The notes beneath the pieces are model-generated. The model saw only the letters and a program-made list of their open reading frames with translations, did not search any database and had not been told where the DNA came from. A stretch of 64,000 bases of DNA from Cyclina sinensis (Eukaryota; Mollusca; Bivalvia; Venerida; Veneridae): contig JAAONU010000006.1 in assembly GCA_012932295.1 (NCBI GenBank), positions 18,120,904 to 18,184,903 of the forward strand. Direction: 5' to 3'. The position numbers and the translations under genes were made by a program. Shown here in pieces: positions 13,701-23,000 of the stretch; within the stretch, counting starts at the first letter, position 1; every line of letters begins with the position of its first letter.

Positions 13701-16448
13701 GCAACAACCATCTGTAACAAGACATGCCCAGAGGCAGAATGTCGAGCCCGCTTGTCTTAATACAAACCTGAACCTATAAGCTTCAGATCAAGGAGAAAGA
13801 TGTATACATAGGTGAGATGTGCACAGCACATCCTCTGTATACCAAAGGCAAAATCTTGACATTGCATCATCTTAGGTGACCTTGACCTCTGACCCAGTGA
13901 CCTGGTTCATGTGCATGACACGACATTTGTGCCTAAAAACTCAATTGATGTTATTTGAACATTTTGATATTTTTATTCGATCTTTGACCTCTTGTGACCT
14001 TGACCTTCATTTTGCGCATGACAACTCACATCACTATGAAGAACATTTGTTATAACTTATATAAAAATCCATCCATGTATAAAGAAATATACTCACAAAT
14101 GAATGTTTTAATTTGTTATTTGACCTTTGACCCTGAAGTAAGACCTTGACCTTAACGACAGCCACCTAAATTTTTTTGCACGACACTCTGCCTCACTTTG
14201 GAGAACATTTGTACCAAGTTATATTAAAACCCCGCCACGCATGTAGAAGTTACGCTCCGGACATGGGTATTGAGCTGACCCTCCAAGTGTGACCTTGACA
14301 TTTGAGCAGCAGACCTGGGTTGTGCGTGTGACACACCACCCCATCATGGTGAACATTTCATCAAACTATTTTATAATCCTTTAAAGAATGAGCAAGATAT
14401 AGACTGGACAAATCTAGACAGACACATGGACTGATGGACGCACATACACCAAACCACAAAAAGTGAAAAGCAGCGACTAAGTCGACCTCACCACAAGGGG
14501 GCTCAACAATTTCAAAATCCTCTGACCACTAAGCATAATACTTTAAAGCATAAGCAAGATACCAACAAACAAATTTTAATATTTTTTTTGACCTTTGACC
14601 TCTTGTGACCTTGACCTTCATTTTGCACGAGACATCTCAACTCAACATGGAGAACAATTTTGTGCTTTGTTATATTAAAATCCATCCATGTATATAGAGG
14701 TTATACTCTCAAATGAATGTTTTATTTTGTTATTTGACCTTTGACACCTACATATGACCTTGACCTTTGCCACAGACACTTCAATTTTTCAAATCTTCTG
14801 ACCACTATGCATAATACTTCGAAGCATGAGCAAGATACAGCGTCAACAAACAAATTTTAATATTTCTATTTGACCTTTGACCTCTTGTGACGTTGACCTT
14901 CATTTTGCGTGAGACAACTCAACTCAACATGGAGTACATTTGTGCTTTGTTATATTAAAATCCATCCATGTATATAGAAGTTAAACTCACAAATGAATGT
15001 TTTATTTTGTTATTTGACTTTTGACCCCTAAGTGTGATCTTGACCTTTGCCACTGACACCTGAATTTTTCGCGTGACATCCGCCTTACTCTGGAGAATAT
15101 TTGTCCCAAGTTATATTAAAATCCCTTCACGCTTGTAGAAGTTAGGCTCCGGACACGGGTTTTGTGCTGACCCCCAAGTGTGACCTTGACCTTTGAGCGG
15201 CGGACCTGGGTTTTCTGTGCGACATACAACCCCATCATTGTGAACATTTGTACCAATATTATTTTGTAATCCTTCAAAGAATGAGCAAGATATAGACTGG
15301 ACAAATCTGGATGGACGCATGGAGGCACTTACACCGAGCTATACGCCAAAAGTGGAGACTAAGTCGAGCTCACCGCAAGCGGGCTCAACAATAATACTGT
15401 ATTGCAGCAGCAACCATCTGTTATCATTCTGTAGTCTAGCAATAACCATCTGAAATAATTCTGTATTGCAGCAGCAACCATCTGTTATCATTATGTTGTC
15501 TAGCAATAACCATCTGAAATAATTCTGTATTGCAGCTGCAACCATCTGTTATCATTCCATATTCTAGCAGAAACCATCTGTTATCATTCTGTATTCTAGC
15601 AACAACAATCTGTTATCACACTGTATTGCAGCAGCAACCATCTGTTATCATTCTGTATTCTAGCAACAACCATCTGTAACAAGACATGCCCAGAGGCAGA
15701 ATGTCGAGCCCGCTTGTCTTAATTCAAACCTGAACCTATAAGCTTCAGATCAAGGAGAAAGATGTATACATAGGTGAGATGTGCACAGCACATCCTCTGT
15801 ATACCAAAGGCAAAATCTTGACATTGCATCATCTTAGGTGACCTTGACCTCTGACCTAGTGACCTGGTTCATGTGCATGACACGACATTTGTGCCTAAAA
15901 AACTCAATTGATGTTATTTGAACATTTTGATATTATTATTATCATTCTGCATTCTAGCGGCAACCATCTGTTATCATTTTGTATTGCAGCAGCAACCATC
16001 TGTTACAATTTTTTATTGCAGTAGCAACCATCTGTTATCATTTTGATTTGCAGCAGCAACCATCTGTTACCTTTTTTTTTTATTGCAGTAGCAACCATCT
16101 GTTATCATTTTGTTTTGCAGCAGCAACCACCTGTTACCATTTTTTGTTGCAGCAGCAACCATCTGTTACCATTTTTTATTGCAGTAGCAACCATCTGTTA
16201 TCATTTTGTTTTGAAGCAGGGACTATCTGCCATTCTATATTGCAGCAGCAGCCATTTGTTTTCATTCAGTAATGCAGTTGCAACCATCTGTTATCATTCT
16301 GAGCATATGCAGAGCTATTTTATTTTTTATTTTTAATGTAAAACCTTATTTTGTGTCTTACAGTGGCAACCAGCTGGCAGCAATGGGAAGTGGAGACATA
16401 GATCCAATCTTTGCATCTAGTATTACAGAGGCAGATATGCATGGTTGA
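1432..16448 (+). CDS. STAT: STAT transcription factor, 3' part of gene (11 exons)
   Basis: Seen: exons 1432-1747, 5290-5382, 6018-6156, 6974-7026, 7310-7404, 7773-7945, 9092-9353, 10224-10290, 11479-11537, 11992-12859 and 16364-16448 join in phase through GT-AG introns. They encode the second half of a STAT DNA-binding domain, the linker, an SH2 domain with the phosphate-binding core GTFILRFSD, a tyrosine in a GYKNTR context, and a long S/P/T-rich tail ending at TGA 16446-16448. Known: STATs are cytoplasmic factors phosphorylated by JAK kinases on a C-terminal tyrosine; they dimerise through SH2-pTyr contacts and enter the nucleus. TLSLPLVV and the linker resemble the STAT5/6 group more than STAT1-4. 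The N-domain and coiled coil lie left of the window. Odd: the frame breaks near 9303, between about 12028 and 12146, and between about 12190 and 12250 (see findings), so a literal translation is interrupted. The last intron (12860-16363) is filled with arrays and a transposon. Confidence 0.9.
2030..4025. repeat. ~160-bp tandem repeat, split by a transposon
   Basis: At least six imperfect units with GGCCATAACTTCTCC, ACCTTGGCACATTTGTT and GGTCAAGGTCACAGTG. The element at 2923-3962 interrupts a unit, which resumes at 3963. Confidence 0.8.
2923..3962. mobile_element. non-autonomous hAT-like DNA transposon
   Basis: The left end CAGGCTAGCAGAAAT and right end ATTTCTGCAAGCCTG are inverted repeats with 14 of 15 positions matching. 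Both sides carry the same 8-base target duplication CTTGGCAC (2915-2922 and 3963-3970), and the flanks rejoin into an uninterrupted repeat unit. An 8-bp duplication and CAG-starting ends are hAT traits. No transposase frame is visible in the 1040 bases, so it is a deletion derivative. It includes a T-run followed by a G-run near 3842-3885. Confidence 0.85.
4030..5060. repeat. ~150-bp tandem repeat
   Basis: Units recur with CCTTGTTAACACTCTAGAGG, a CCAAATGGCATGAAAA block and ATCTAGGTC...AATATGGGTCAT. The same family occurs at 18430-20055 and 57150-58670. Confidence 0.8.
5290..5382 (+). CDS. STAT: STAT exon: end of DNA-binding domain
   Basis: 31 codons, phase 0 on both sides. It begins TLSLPLVVTTASNQEA, the counterpart of the vertebrate TLSLPVVVIVHGSQ strand. 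It follows a CACTTTCAG acceptor and ends at a GTATGT donor. Confidence 0.88.
5890..5955 (-). repeat. tRNA-derived SINE remnant
   Basis: On the minus strand GCATCAGACTCGTAAACAGG followed by AGGTCTCCAGATCAAATC resembles the anticodon arm, variable loop and B-box of a Thr-type tRNA. Degenerate and lacking a full cloverleaf. Confidence 0.4.
6018..6156 (+). CDS. STAT: STAT exon: linker domain, first part
   Basis: Encodes EIPEELPWSKVAVML and LSEENISHLKERLFG, matching the helical linker (the VPW...L and LT.E.L..LA.K.F pattern). Acceptor CTTTTAG, donor TTTG/GTAAAT, phase 0 in and phase 1 out. Confidence 0.87.
6504..6815. repeat. 34-bp minisatellite, about 9 copies
   Basis: Unit CAGTAACAGTAACTACTGTC followed by AGATATATCCATCT, nearly identical copies. 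In the STAT intron between 6156 and 6974. One unit is shortened. Confidence 0.92.
6974..7026 (+). CDS. STAT: STAT exon: linker domain, short
   Basis: A 53-base exon encoding EEDKPDDTLVNLTEFCW. The final aromatic residues correspond to the SVSWSQF segment of the linker. It joins phase 1 to phase 0 between TTGTTCTAG and GTAAGT. Confidence 0.85.
7310..7404 (+). CDS. STAT: STAT exon: linker to SH2
   Basis: Encodes FSFWKWFLGVYNMIDQYL, matching the conserved FTFWQWFDGVMEV helix just before the SH2 domain, and ends at HDG. Acceptor ATCTTCAG, donor GTGAGT, phase 0 in and 2 out. Confidence 0.92.
7773..7945 (+). CDS. STAT: STAT exon: SH2 domain core
   Basis: Encodes LIMGFVKKETAEKML followed by AGTFILRFSDKHF. 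The arginine of LRFSD is the invariant phosphotyrosine-binding residue of SH2 domains. The insert after HFTNSDGRK is unlike the SEIGGITIAW strand of vertebrate STATs, so this SH2 is divergent there. Donor AAAG/GTAAAT. Confidence 0.93.
7946..9091. other. STAT intron, degenerate repeats
   Basis: No exon recognised. Contains fragments of bivalve-type repeats near 8060-8240 (CAACACTTTTACACTGAG, GAGTTATGGCCCC) and 8870-9010. Confidence 0.5.
9092..9353 (+). CDS. STAT: STAT exon: SH2 C-terminal half, frame break
   Basis: Encodes VADFKKLSGEFRKL and a YLYP motif corresponding to LYP.xPK in STATs. The frame in use (through PMYCYLYP) meets TGA at 9334. Dropping one C from the CCC at 9304-9306 keeps the frame open into RQELFDKYCEEG, the expected FxKYC SH2 end, and reaches donor GAAG/GTAGTT at 9354 in the phase the next exon needs. 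The exon therefore carries an apparent +1 insertion relative to a functional gene. Confidence 0.82.
9600..10110. repeat. ~56-bp minisatellite, about 9 copies
   Basis: Unit includes TCTCAGACCAATGAACCCAT, then GCAAATAGACTGAACCAGTA and CTCATAAAGAAA. In the STAT intron before the phosphotyrosine exon. I could not derive it from either flanking exon. Confidence 0.92.
10224..10290 (+). CDS. STAT: STAT exon: tyrosine phosphorylation segment
   Basis: Encodes CPVSGYKNTRVAYIAI. A GY followed by a basic residue and a hydrophobic stretch sits where STATs carry the JAK target tyrosine (GYVKP in STAT5, GYIKT in STAT1). Acceptor TCTTACAG; donor ATGAG/GTTAGT, phase 2. The tyrosine assignment is inference from position and context. 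Confidence 0.8.
10600..11200. repeat. 45-bp minisatellite, about 13 copies
   Basis: Unit GAGACATTATCATAAACCTC, then ATTGTCATCAGGGCCATTCAAG. Because 45 is a multiple of three the minus strand stays open for 228 codons (NGPDDNEVYDNVSNL repeated). It lies inside a STAT intron and is treated as non-coding. Confidence 0.92.
11479..11537 (+). CDS. STAT: STAT exon: start of transactivation tail
   Basis: Encodes SKMNIAKQEESAETDTDL. It starts with the base that completes the AGT codon from the previous exon and ends phase 1 at GTAATG. Phase and position support it; the sequence itself is not conserved. Confidence 0.7.
11992..12859 (+). CDS. STAT: STAT exon: transactivation domain, two frame breaks
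   Basis: A long S/P/T-rich exon. The incoming frame (KKPKRRQDKVKVKRSS, a basic patch) stops at TGA 12147. A second frame is open through QSPGYPDESPVYPGSSP up to TAG 12250. The original frame is open again from 12252 or before (GEDFSGSPIPSRYNNS) to the GTATAA donor at 12860. A +1 followed by a -1 change would explain this. A tract near MSFLSSKLTQTQFSQVLSWL looks helical. Ends phase 2, matching the last exon. Confidence 0.72.
13090..13717. repeat. 32-bp minisatellite, block 1
   Basis: Unit approximately TTCTGTATTCTAGCAGCAAC then CATCTGTTATCA. Many units contain a T-rich run, then TAG or CAG, then (T/C)(G/A)GCAACCATCTG, resembling the acceptor and start of the last STAT exon. Confidence 0.9.
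13718..15391. mobile_element. repeat element inside the 32-bp array
   Basis: Begins AAGACATGCCCAGAGGCAGA with GTCGAGCCCGCTTG and ends CGCAAGCGGGCTCAACAA, so GAGCCCGCTTG and CAAGCGGGCTC form inverted ends. The interior has ~290-bp subrepeats with TGACCTCTTGTGACCTTGAC (about 13985, 14590, 14875). The array resumes on both sides. No coding capacity seen. Confidence 0.65.
15392..16330. repeat. 32-bp minisatellite, blocks 2 and 3
   Basis: Same unit as at 13090. Split by a second partial copy of the neighbouring element (about 15680-15936). Ends about 35 bases before the acceptor of the last STAT exon. Confidence 0.9.
16364..16448 (+). CDS. STAT: STAT last coding exon
   Basis: Acceptor TTGTGTCTTACAG; 28 codons including stop, encoding GNQLAAMGSGDIDPIFASS and ending ADMHG-stop. 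Its first bases (TGGCAACCA.CTG) resemble the unit of the arrays just upstream. Confidence 0.78.
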
Positions 16449-16858
16449 AACCAGTAATTCTGTGCAATTTTGAAGAGAAATATTGAAAAGATTGTCACTT
16501 TTGTTATCTGTAACAAATATGGAATGTCAATAGTCACTTTGTATTGTTTTCTACAACAAACAATATGAAATATTTTAACAAGAATCCTACTATTGGTGTT
16601 TTAAAGAGATACAGTGAAGTTCTACTAGTAAGACCACGTTAACTATTTTAAAGCTACTAACTCACAGATGGGTCGACGATGGAAAAAAAAGAAGAGATAA
16701 AGTTTATTCATCTAGAAATTCTAGTTGTAATTGTGAAGGACATATCTAAACTAAGTTACTGACTCATTTTTTGCCACAGAAACACATCACAATATAAAGT
16801 TTTACACACTTTTATCGGTAAGAAATTTACTCCATTAGTCATGGGGTAGATACTTTAT
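16449..16858 (+). other. probable STAT 3' UTR
   Basis: Unique AT-rich sequence between the STAT stop codon and the next repeat. I see no AATAAA in it; the nearest clear one is near 17757, inside repeat DNA. The real 3' end is undetermined. Confidence 0.4.
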
Positions 16859-17840
16859 TAGCTCACCTGAGCACAACTTGCTGTGCGTCGTCTACAATTT
16901 CTTAAAAACAAAATCTCCTCTGAAACCACTGACTGCACATTAACCAAACTACACAGGAATGATCCTTGGGTGGTCCCCTTTCAAAGTTGTTCAAATGGTT
17001 CCAGTCTGTTGCATAAGTAGGTCACAGGGCCAAAAAAGAAGTCGGCTAGAGCTTAGATATTTGGCATGAAACATTGTCTAGTGAACCTCTACCAAGTTTG
17101 TTCAAATTATATCCCTGGGGTAGAAATTGGGCCTTGCCCAGGGGTCATAGATTTTCATTATATACATACAGTAAAACTTATTATTATCCTCTGAAGCTTC
17201 AAAGGCTAGAGCTTAGATATTTGGCAGTAAACATTTTGGACCTCTACAAAGATTGTTCAAATTATGGCCCTAGGGTCAAAATTGGCCCTGCCCTGGGGGT
17301 CATGGGTTTTATTTATATACATATAAAAAAAAGTGATCTCTGAAACCGAGAAAGCTAGTGCTTAGATATTTGACATGAAACATTGTCTGGTGGACCTATA
17401 TCAAGATTGTTTAATTTAAAGCCTTGGGGTCAAAGTTGGCCCTACCCCAGGGGACTCGGTGACCTACTTTTTTATTTGATATACAGTTATGAAATTTGGA
17501 CCATGTGTACAGTTTCAGATGTAGAATTGAACTTTGATATGAGCTGGCCTAGATTTTGTCCTAGTGACCTACTTTCTTGTTTTCTGATGTACAGCTATGA
17601 AATTTGGACCATGTGACATTAATTTTGGACCTAGTGACCTACTTTTGTTGTTGTTTGATGTACAGCTTTGAAATTTGGACCATGTATATAGTGAAAATTT
17701 GAAAATATATTTTGCATGAAGTATGGTCTAGTGACCAACATTGTTTAAATTCTTGTAATAAACACTAGCTTTCTCCGCTTTCTTACAAATAACAGTCTGT
17801 CCTCAGGTGAGTGCTTTGGGGCCAATGGTCCCCTTGTTTG
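16859..17840 (-). mobile_element. GCTCACCTGAG-family repeat element, reverse copy
   Basis: Starts TAGCTCACCTGAGCAC and ends CCTCAGGTGAGTGCTTTGGG with GGCCAATGGTCCCCTTGTTT, the reverse complement of the family ends at 39855-42012. The interior repeats TTAGATATTTGGCATGAAAC with TCAAATTAT. Confidence 0.7.
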
Positions 17841-17872
17841 TATTATTGATTTTAACAACAATGAACAACTAG

Positions 17873-17945
17873 CCTCTGTGGCTCAGATCGCTGCCCTTCA
17901 TTTTACTGACCGAAACAGCATGGGTTCGAATCCGGGTAAAATCAA
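17873..17945 (+). repeat. tRNA-like SINE head
   Basis: GGCTCAGATCGCTGCC (A-box-like) and GGGTTCGAATCC (perfect B-box) about 40 bases apart, followed by an A-rich tract. Not a clean cloverleaf, so read as a SINE or tRNA pseudogene, not a tRNA gene. Confidence 0.5.
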
Positions 17946-18419
17946 AAAAAAATTTTTTTCAATTTTCATGGTGTATAGAAGCATAATATTATGTTCTTCC
18001 TGTAGTTGACTAACTTCTCCCAAATTTTAAAGAAAAAAAATTAGCTAAATTCTATGAGTCAGACACTTTAAAATCTGAATTTTAGATTAAAGGTTTTCTG
18101 CCAAGACCAATTCATTATTTCAAGGTTATTTTAACAGGTTTTATAAGAACTTTACAGTACAGCTGGTTCTTCCAATGTAATAAACAGTTACACAGAATAC
18201 ATTATACATGTGGTTAAGGATAATGCATGATGGAGTTAGCAGTTTAAGTATCATTGTAGCGTAATTTCTCGTCAGTAAATCAGTTTGAACAATTCACACT
18301 TCCTTTAATATCTTGATGCAACCCAGACATGTTGAATCAGATGCAAATGTTTCAGTGGTCATTAGAGATTCCATCTAGTTGAAGTCTTCTTTAAGTTATA
18401 ATAGTGGCCATAATCATCA

Positions 18420-20056
18420 CAGATGGCCCTTAATAGCCCACCTGCATCCAATTGCTAAGGGGCCATAACTCTGGAACCCATGATGGGATGAAGATGGTTT
18501 AGGAAACGAGATGACCCATATTCAGAATTGACCTACAGATCATCAAGACAAACATTCTGACAAATTTCATGCCATTTGAACAAAATTGTGGCCTCTCGAG
18601 TGTTAACAAAGTAAATCTGTCTTTTCACTGATGACCTAGTTTTACATGTACACTGACATATATTCAGGATTGACCTAGATATCAAGATAAACATACTGAA
18701 AATTTTTCATGATGTTTGGAATGGAAATGTAGCCTGTAGAGTGTTAACAAGATTTTTCTATGTTTTGACCCCATGACCTTGTTTTTGACCCAAAATGAGC
18801 CATATTCGAACTTGACCTAGATATCATCAAGACAACCATTCTAACAAGTTTCCACTTTTAACACTTGACTTTTAAGTGTGACCTTGACCTTGAGGGTAGC
18901 AACCCAGTTATTGTGCTCTGCACATCGCCTCATAATGGTGATCACTTGTGCCAAGTTATTTCAAAAAAATTTCAGTGGTTTAAAAGTTATGAAGTGGAAA
19001 TGAAATGAAGACTTTTAACACTTGACCTTTATGAGACCTTAACCTTGTGGGTAGCAACCCAGTAATTGCGCTCTGCACATCGTCACATTATGCTGATCAC
19101 TTGTGCCAAGTTATTTAAAAAAATTTTCAGCAGTTTAAAAGTTATGGAGCGGACACGAAAGTGTTACAGACGGACAGATGTTAGGTTCTGCACATTGTGT
19201 CATAGTGGTGATCACTTGTGCAAAGTAATAAAAAAAACTTTTGAGCCAAGTTAGTAAGTTATAGAGCAGACGTGATATAGGATATTTGACCTTTAACTGT
19301 GACCTTGACCTTGTGGGAAGCAACCCAATTATTGGGCTCTGCACATCGTCTCATAATGGTGATCACTTGTGCAAAGTTATTTCAAAAATTTTTCAGCTGT
19401 TTAAAAGTTAAGGATCGGACACGAAATGTAGACTTTTAACACTTGACCTTTAACTGTGACCTTGACCTTGGGGTAGCAACCCGATTATTGTCCTCTGCAC
19501 ATTGTCTTATAATGTTGATCACTTGTGCCAAGTTATTTCAAAAAATTTTCAGCGGTTTAAAAGTTATGGAGCGGACACGAAAGTCTTACGGACGGACTGA
19601 CAGACGGAGGCCATTCCTATAATCCCCTCCCTGCCTTGTGGAAGGGGATTAAAAATGTGGCCTCTAGAGTGTGAACAATAGGGACCACAATGGAAATAAG
19701 GGTTTACCCTTTTTTGTGTTATCCCTGGTGTTGGTGTACATGTCATGGTTTTTGTGCTCATGTATGTGTTGTACTATTTATCACTTCATGTGTTTAAATA
19801 CCATGTATGTACATTATGCCAAAATAAATCTTATCTTAACAAGGTTTCCTTTGATTTGGCCTCGTGACCTAGTTTTAAGTCCGACATGACCCATATTTGA
19901 ACTTGTCTAAGATCTTATTAATACAATCATTCTGATCAAGCTTCATGATAGTTAGGGAAAAAAATGTAACCTCTAGTGTTAACAAACTAATTGTGGATGA
20001 CGGGCATTCGAAGATCCTTAAAGCTCACCCCGAGGTGTGCTCAGCTGAGCTAAAAA
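18420..20056 (+). mobile_element. GCTCACCTGAG-family repeat element with nested insertions
   Basis: Starts near GATGGCCCTTAATAGCCCAC and ends GTGCTCAGCTGAGCTAAAAA. The main repeat (GACCTAGATATCATCAAGAC, GCCTCTAGAGTGTTAACAAG) is interrupted at about 18860-19650 by a second tandem repeat (GTGATCACTTGTGCCAAGTT, AAAGTTATGGAGCGGACACG) and at 19679-19837 by a short insertion. Confidence 0.7.
19679..19837 (+). mobile_element. truncated LINE-like 3' tail
   Basis: 159 bases flanked by AACAA on each side (19674-19678, 19838-19842) and ending GCCAAAATAAATCTTATCTT, the sort of tail left by 5'-truncated non-LTR elements. The host repeat continues across it. Confidence 0.45.
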
Positions 20057-23000
20057 CATTATTGATGCCCTATCTGGATAGCCACTATTCATGGATGGCA
20101 AGTTGTGTTTGAGATATATAGGGATAAAATAATCAAAATCTTTTAAGGCCTTGAATCTTAAACTGCTTTTGAAATGCCTAACACACTTTTCCAATATTCG
20201 TAGAACACATCAGTGTCATATGTTCAAATTTGAAATACGTGATGTAAGCAACAATGGCGATTCACCCAAAAGGTAAATTGACTCAGAGAGATACACTAAA
20301 TTGTACTCTGAAACTTGATCATCAAAACCTTAACAGTATCCTTAACAATATGGAGACCAACGCACCAAAAATTTTCCGTATAAATCCAACCAATGCTGAA
20401 GTTACAGTAAACTAAAGTAGGTGGCCACAAATCTAGTTGCAATATTTGTGAAATTATCCACAGTGTGAAGTCAAAATATTGACTTTGGTTGTAGTATTGA
20501 ATTGCCCTGATTTTCTAGTTGGTCACAAGGCAAGTTTTTACTGTATAGTCAAATTACTAACTTCCATACCAAGTGTGAATCTAAAATGTTCACTTTTGCA
20601 TATACGTATAGCCAGCTTTTTCCAGACCTGAGTGGAAAGACAAATTATTTAGACCATGTGATGCTAGTTTGAGCATCAGCCTTGGGTGAAGGAAGTTATT
20701 TCTTAGAACTTGGCTGAATAATGCTAGAATAGGTATGTTAAATGATAGAGCTCCCTTGCTTGGTGTGAAAAGGTTACAGATAGAAAATGAAACAGAATTA
20801 AAACACTGAAAATCTTTTTACAGACTTTAATAATGACATGATATACATACATAAATTTCAACAGAAAATATCAAACTATACATCTTAAGTATACTGTCTA
20901 CAGAATGTGTTACACCCAAATATACTCAGAAACAGCTATACTTGAACTTTAAATGTCATTCTTTATAAATGACAAGTGTTGCCATGACTTCTGTCAACAG
21001 TAACTGCCTGTATTAACAACTCTGGTGACGACACTTACTTCTTTGGGCCAGCAGCAGTATGGAAAACAAATGAGTATGGTGAACTTGGTAAGATTTCAGT
21101 AAGAACCGCTAGAAAGCCAACATTACCATCATTGTAGAAGGGTACAGGTAAGGGTTTGAATCCAGGAAGCAGATTTCTTTCTTATTTCTATATATCTATG
21201 TAAATAAATGATCAAGCAGGATCAATATCCGTTCTTTATTGATTTACTTGTAAAATAAATTATTAAACTAGTTGGTGATGTACAAAATACTGCTCTATAT
21301 GAAGTAATAACCTATTTATTTCACATTCTATCACTAATTCTGTCCTTTTTTTATTATCTATAATAACATTAATTTCTTCTAAAACAGTATACACAGTGCA
21401 TTAGTTTTGCAACACAAAGGAAATAAAAACAGTTTCTTGAACTAAAAATGCCTTACTCTCGAGATCTTGGTAAAAGTTGTGCAGCTAAAACTCTTAGCAT
21501 TAATTGTTAGTTCTGATAACAACTATGAACAATCAAAGTTTGAGTGAATCAGATTCTCATTTTTGTACTTGGGTGTATCATAAATCAGACTTGCCTACTT
21601 TTCATTCTTGACAGTACTGTTCATAGACCAAAGGCAGTTTTCTAATAAGTAGTAGAGTTCAGATCATGATCAGAAAACAGATTTGAAAACTGATCATGAT
21701 TTGTACTGTTTATCATAATCAGAAAACAGATCATGATTTGTACTGTTTATCATGATCAGAAAACAGATTTGAAAACAGATCATGATTTGTACTGTTTATC
21801 ATGTGTTCTGTGCCTTTAATATTATATGTAAATGAGTAAACATAGAATTCTTTTTATGCAGTAAATAATTACCTTCCAGAAGCCCAAAAATGTGACACTT
21901 CTTGCACAAATGAAATATTATGACAATAATAAATATTTTGTTGTCGACTAAAAAATCAAATAAATCATACAAAACTGAAAATTGTAGCCCCAATAACCTG
22001 GAAGAATTAATCTACCTGGCAAAAATATTGCACAAACAGTGTTCACAACACCACAATTACTGAAGTCCTCTGGTGTCAATGTTTAATCCTGACTGCTAAA
22101 ATTTCTAAAATGAAGCCTGCATATTATTTAATTTCAATGGGTACCATTCATCAGTTCGAGGGGTATTTTATTGTACACTGAACAGACTGGGCATAATCAA
22201 TTCAGATCATGTTAAGATTGCCTGATTACTGGTCACAAAGACAAAAACAACAAAGATTTGCCTGCAACAGGGTAAAGATTTATACAAAACAAGTCTTTTC
22301 TTTTCACTGCTTGAAACCATTAATATATAATAAAAATAATTTTGCTCCACATTTTGAGCCTGTTCTCCCCCATTTAACCAAGCTACTAAACTTTCTTTTA
22401 ACTGTTAATAGCCTTTTGTTGACCCTTTAACTTCAACATTTCCTTGCCTAAACTTGACCAATTTAACTACTAACTTTTAACTTGATTTTTACTTTGACCA
22501 ATATAACCTTTACAACTTTGTTATAAACATTCATCTCGTGTTTACAGCTTTACCTTTATCTTGCTTTACTTACACGTAGCCAAACTTGTCCATTGCTGAG
22601 TGATTTCATTATATAACAAACTCACGACTCCTGTTGGAAACAAGCTGACTAGCATATCTTCACCTGAGTTAAATGTCCTTAGTCCTTTATCAGAGAATGA
22701 ACACTGGGTTTATAAAACAAAACGAGGTATGATTGTTTGCCCCATAACCCTCACATACTTTATAACATACTATATAACCAATACTTGTAACTAACTACAA
22801 AGAGAAACAGTTGAAATTTAAAAAAAAAAAAAAAAAAAAACTCTAAACAACTATCTGACAAATAAGATACAAACTTGGAAAAGGGGAAGAACAAACAAAG
22901 GGAAAAATAGGATACAAATTCACTAGAAGAAAGACAAAGTTGAATTCACTAAAAAACAAAGGCTTTGGGATATCTGTATGTATCTGCTGGGCCGTAAGAA

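Noticed and set aside
17873..17945. A functional tRNA gene
   Set aside because: The B-box is good, but the acceptor stem does not pair convincingly and an A-rich tail follows. Treated as a SINE head or pseudogene.
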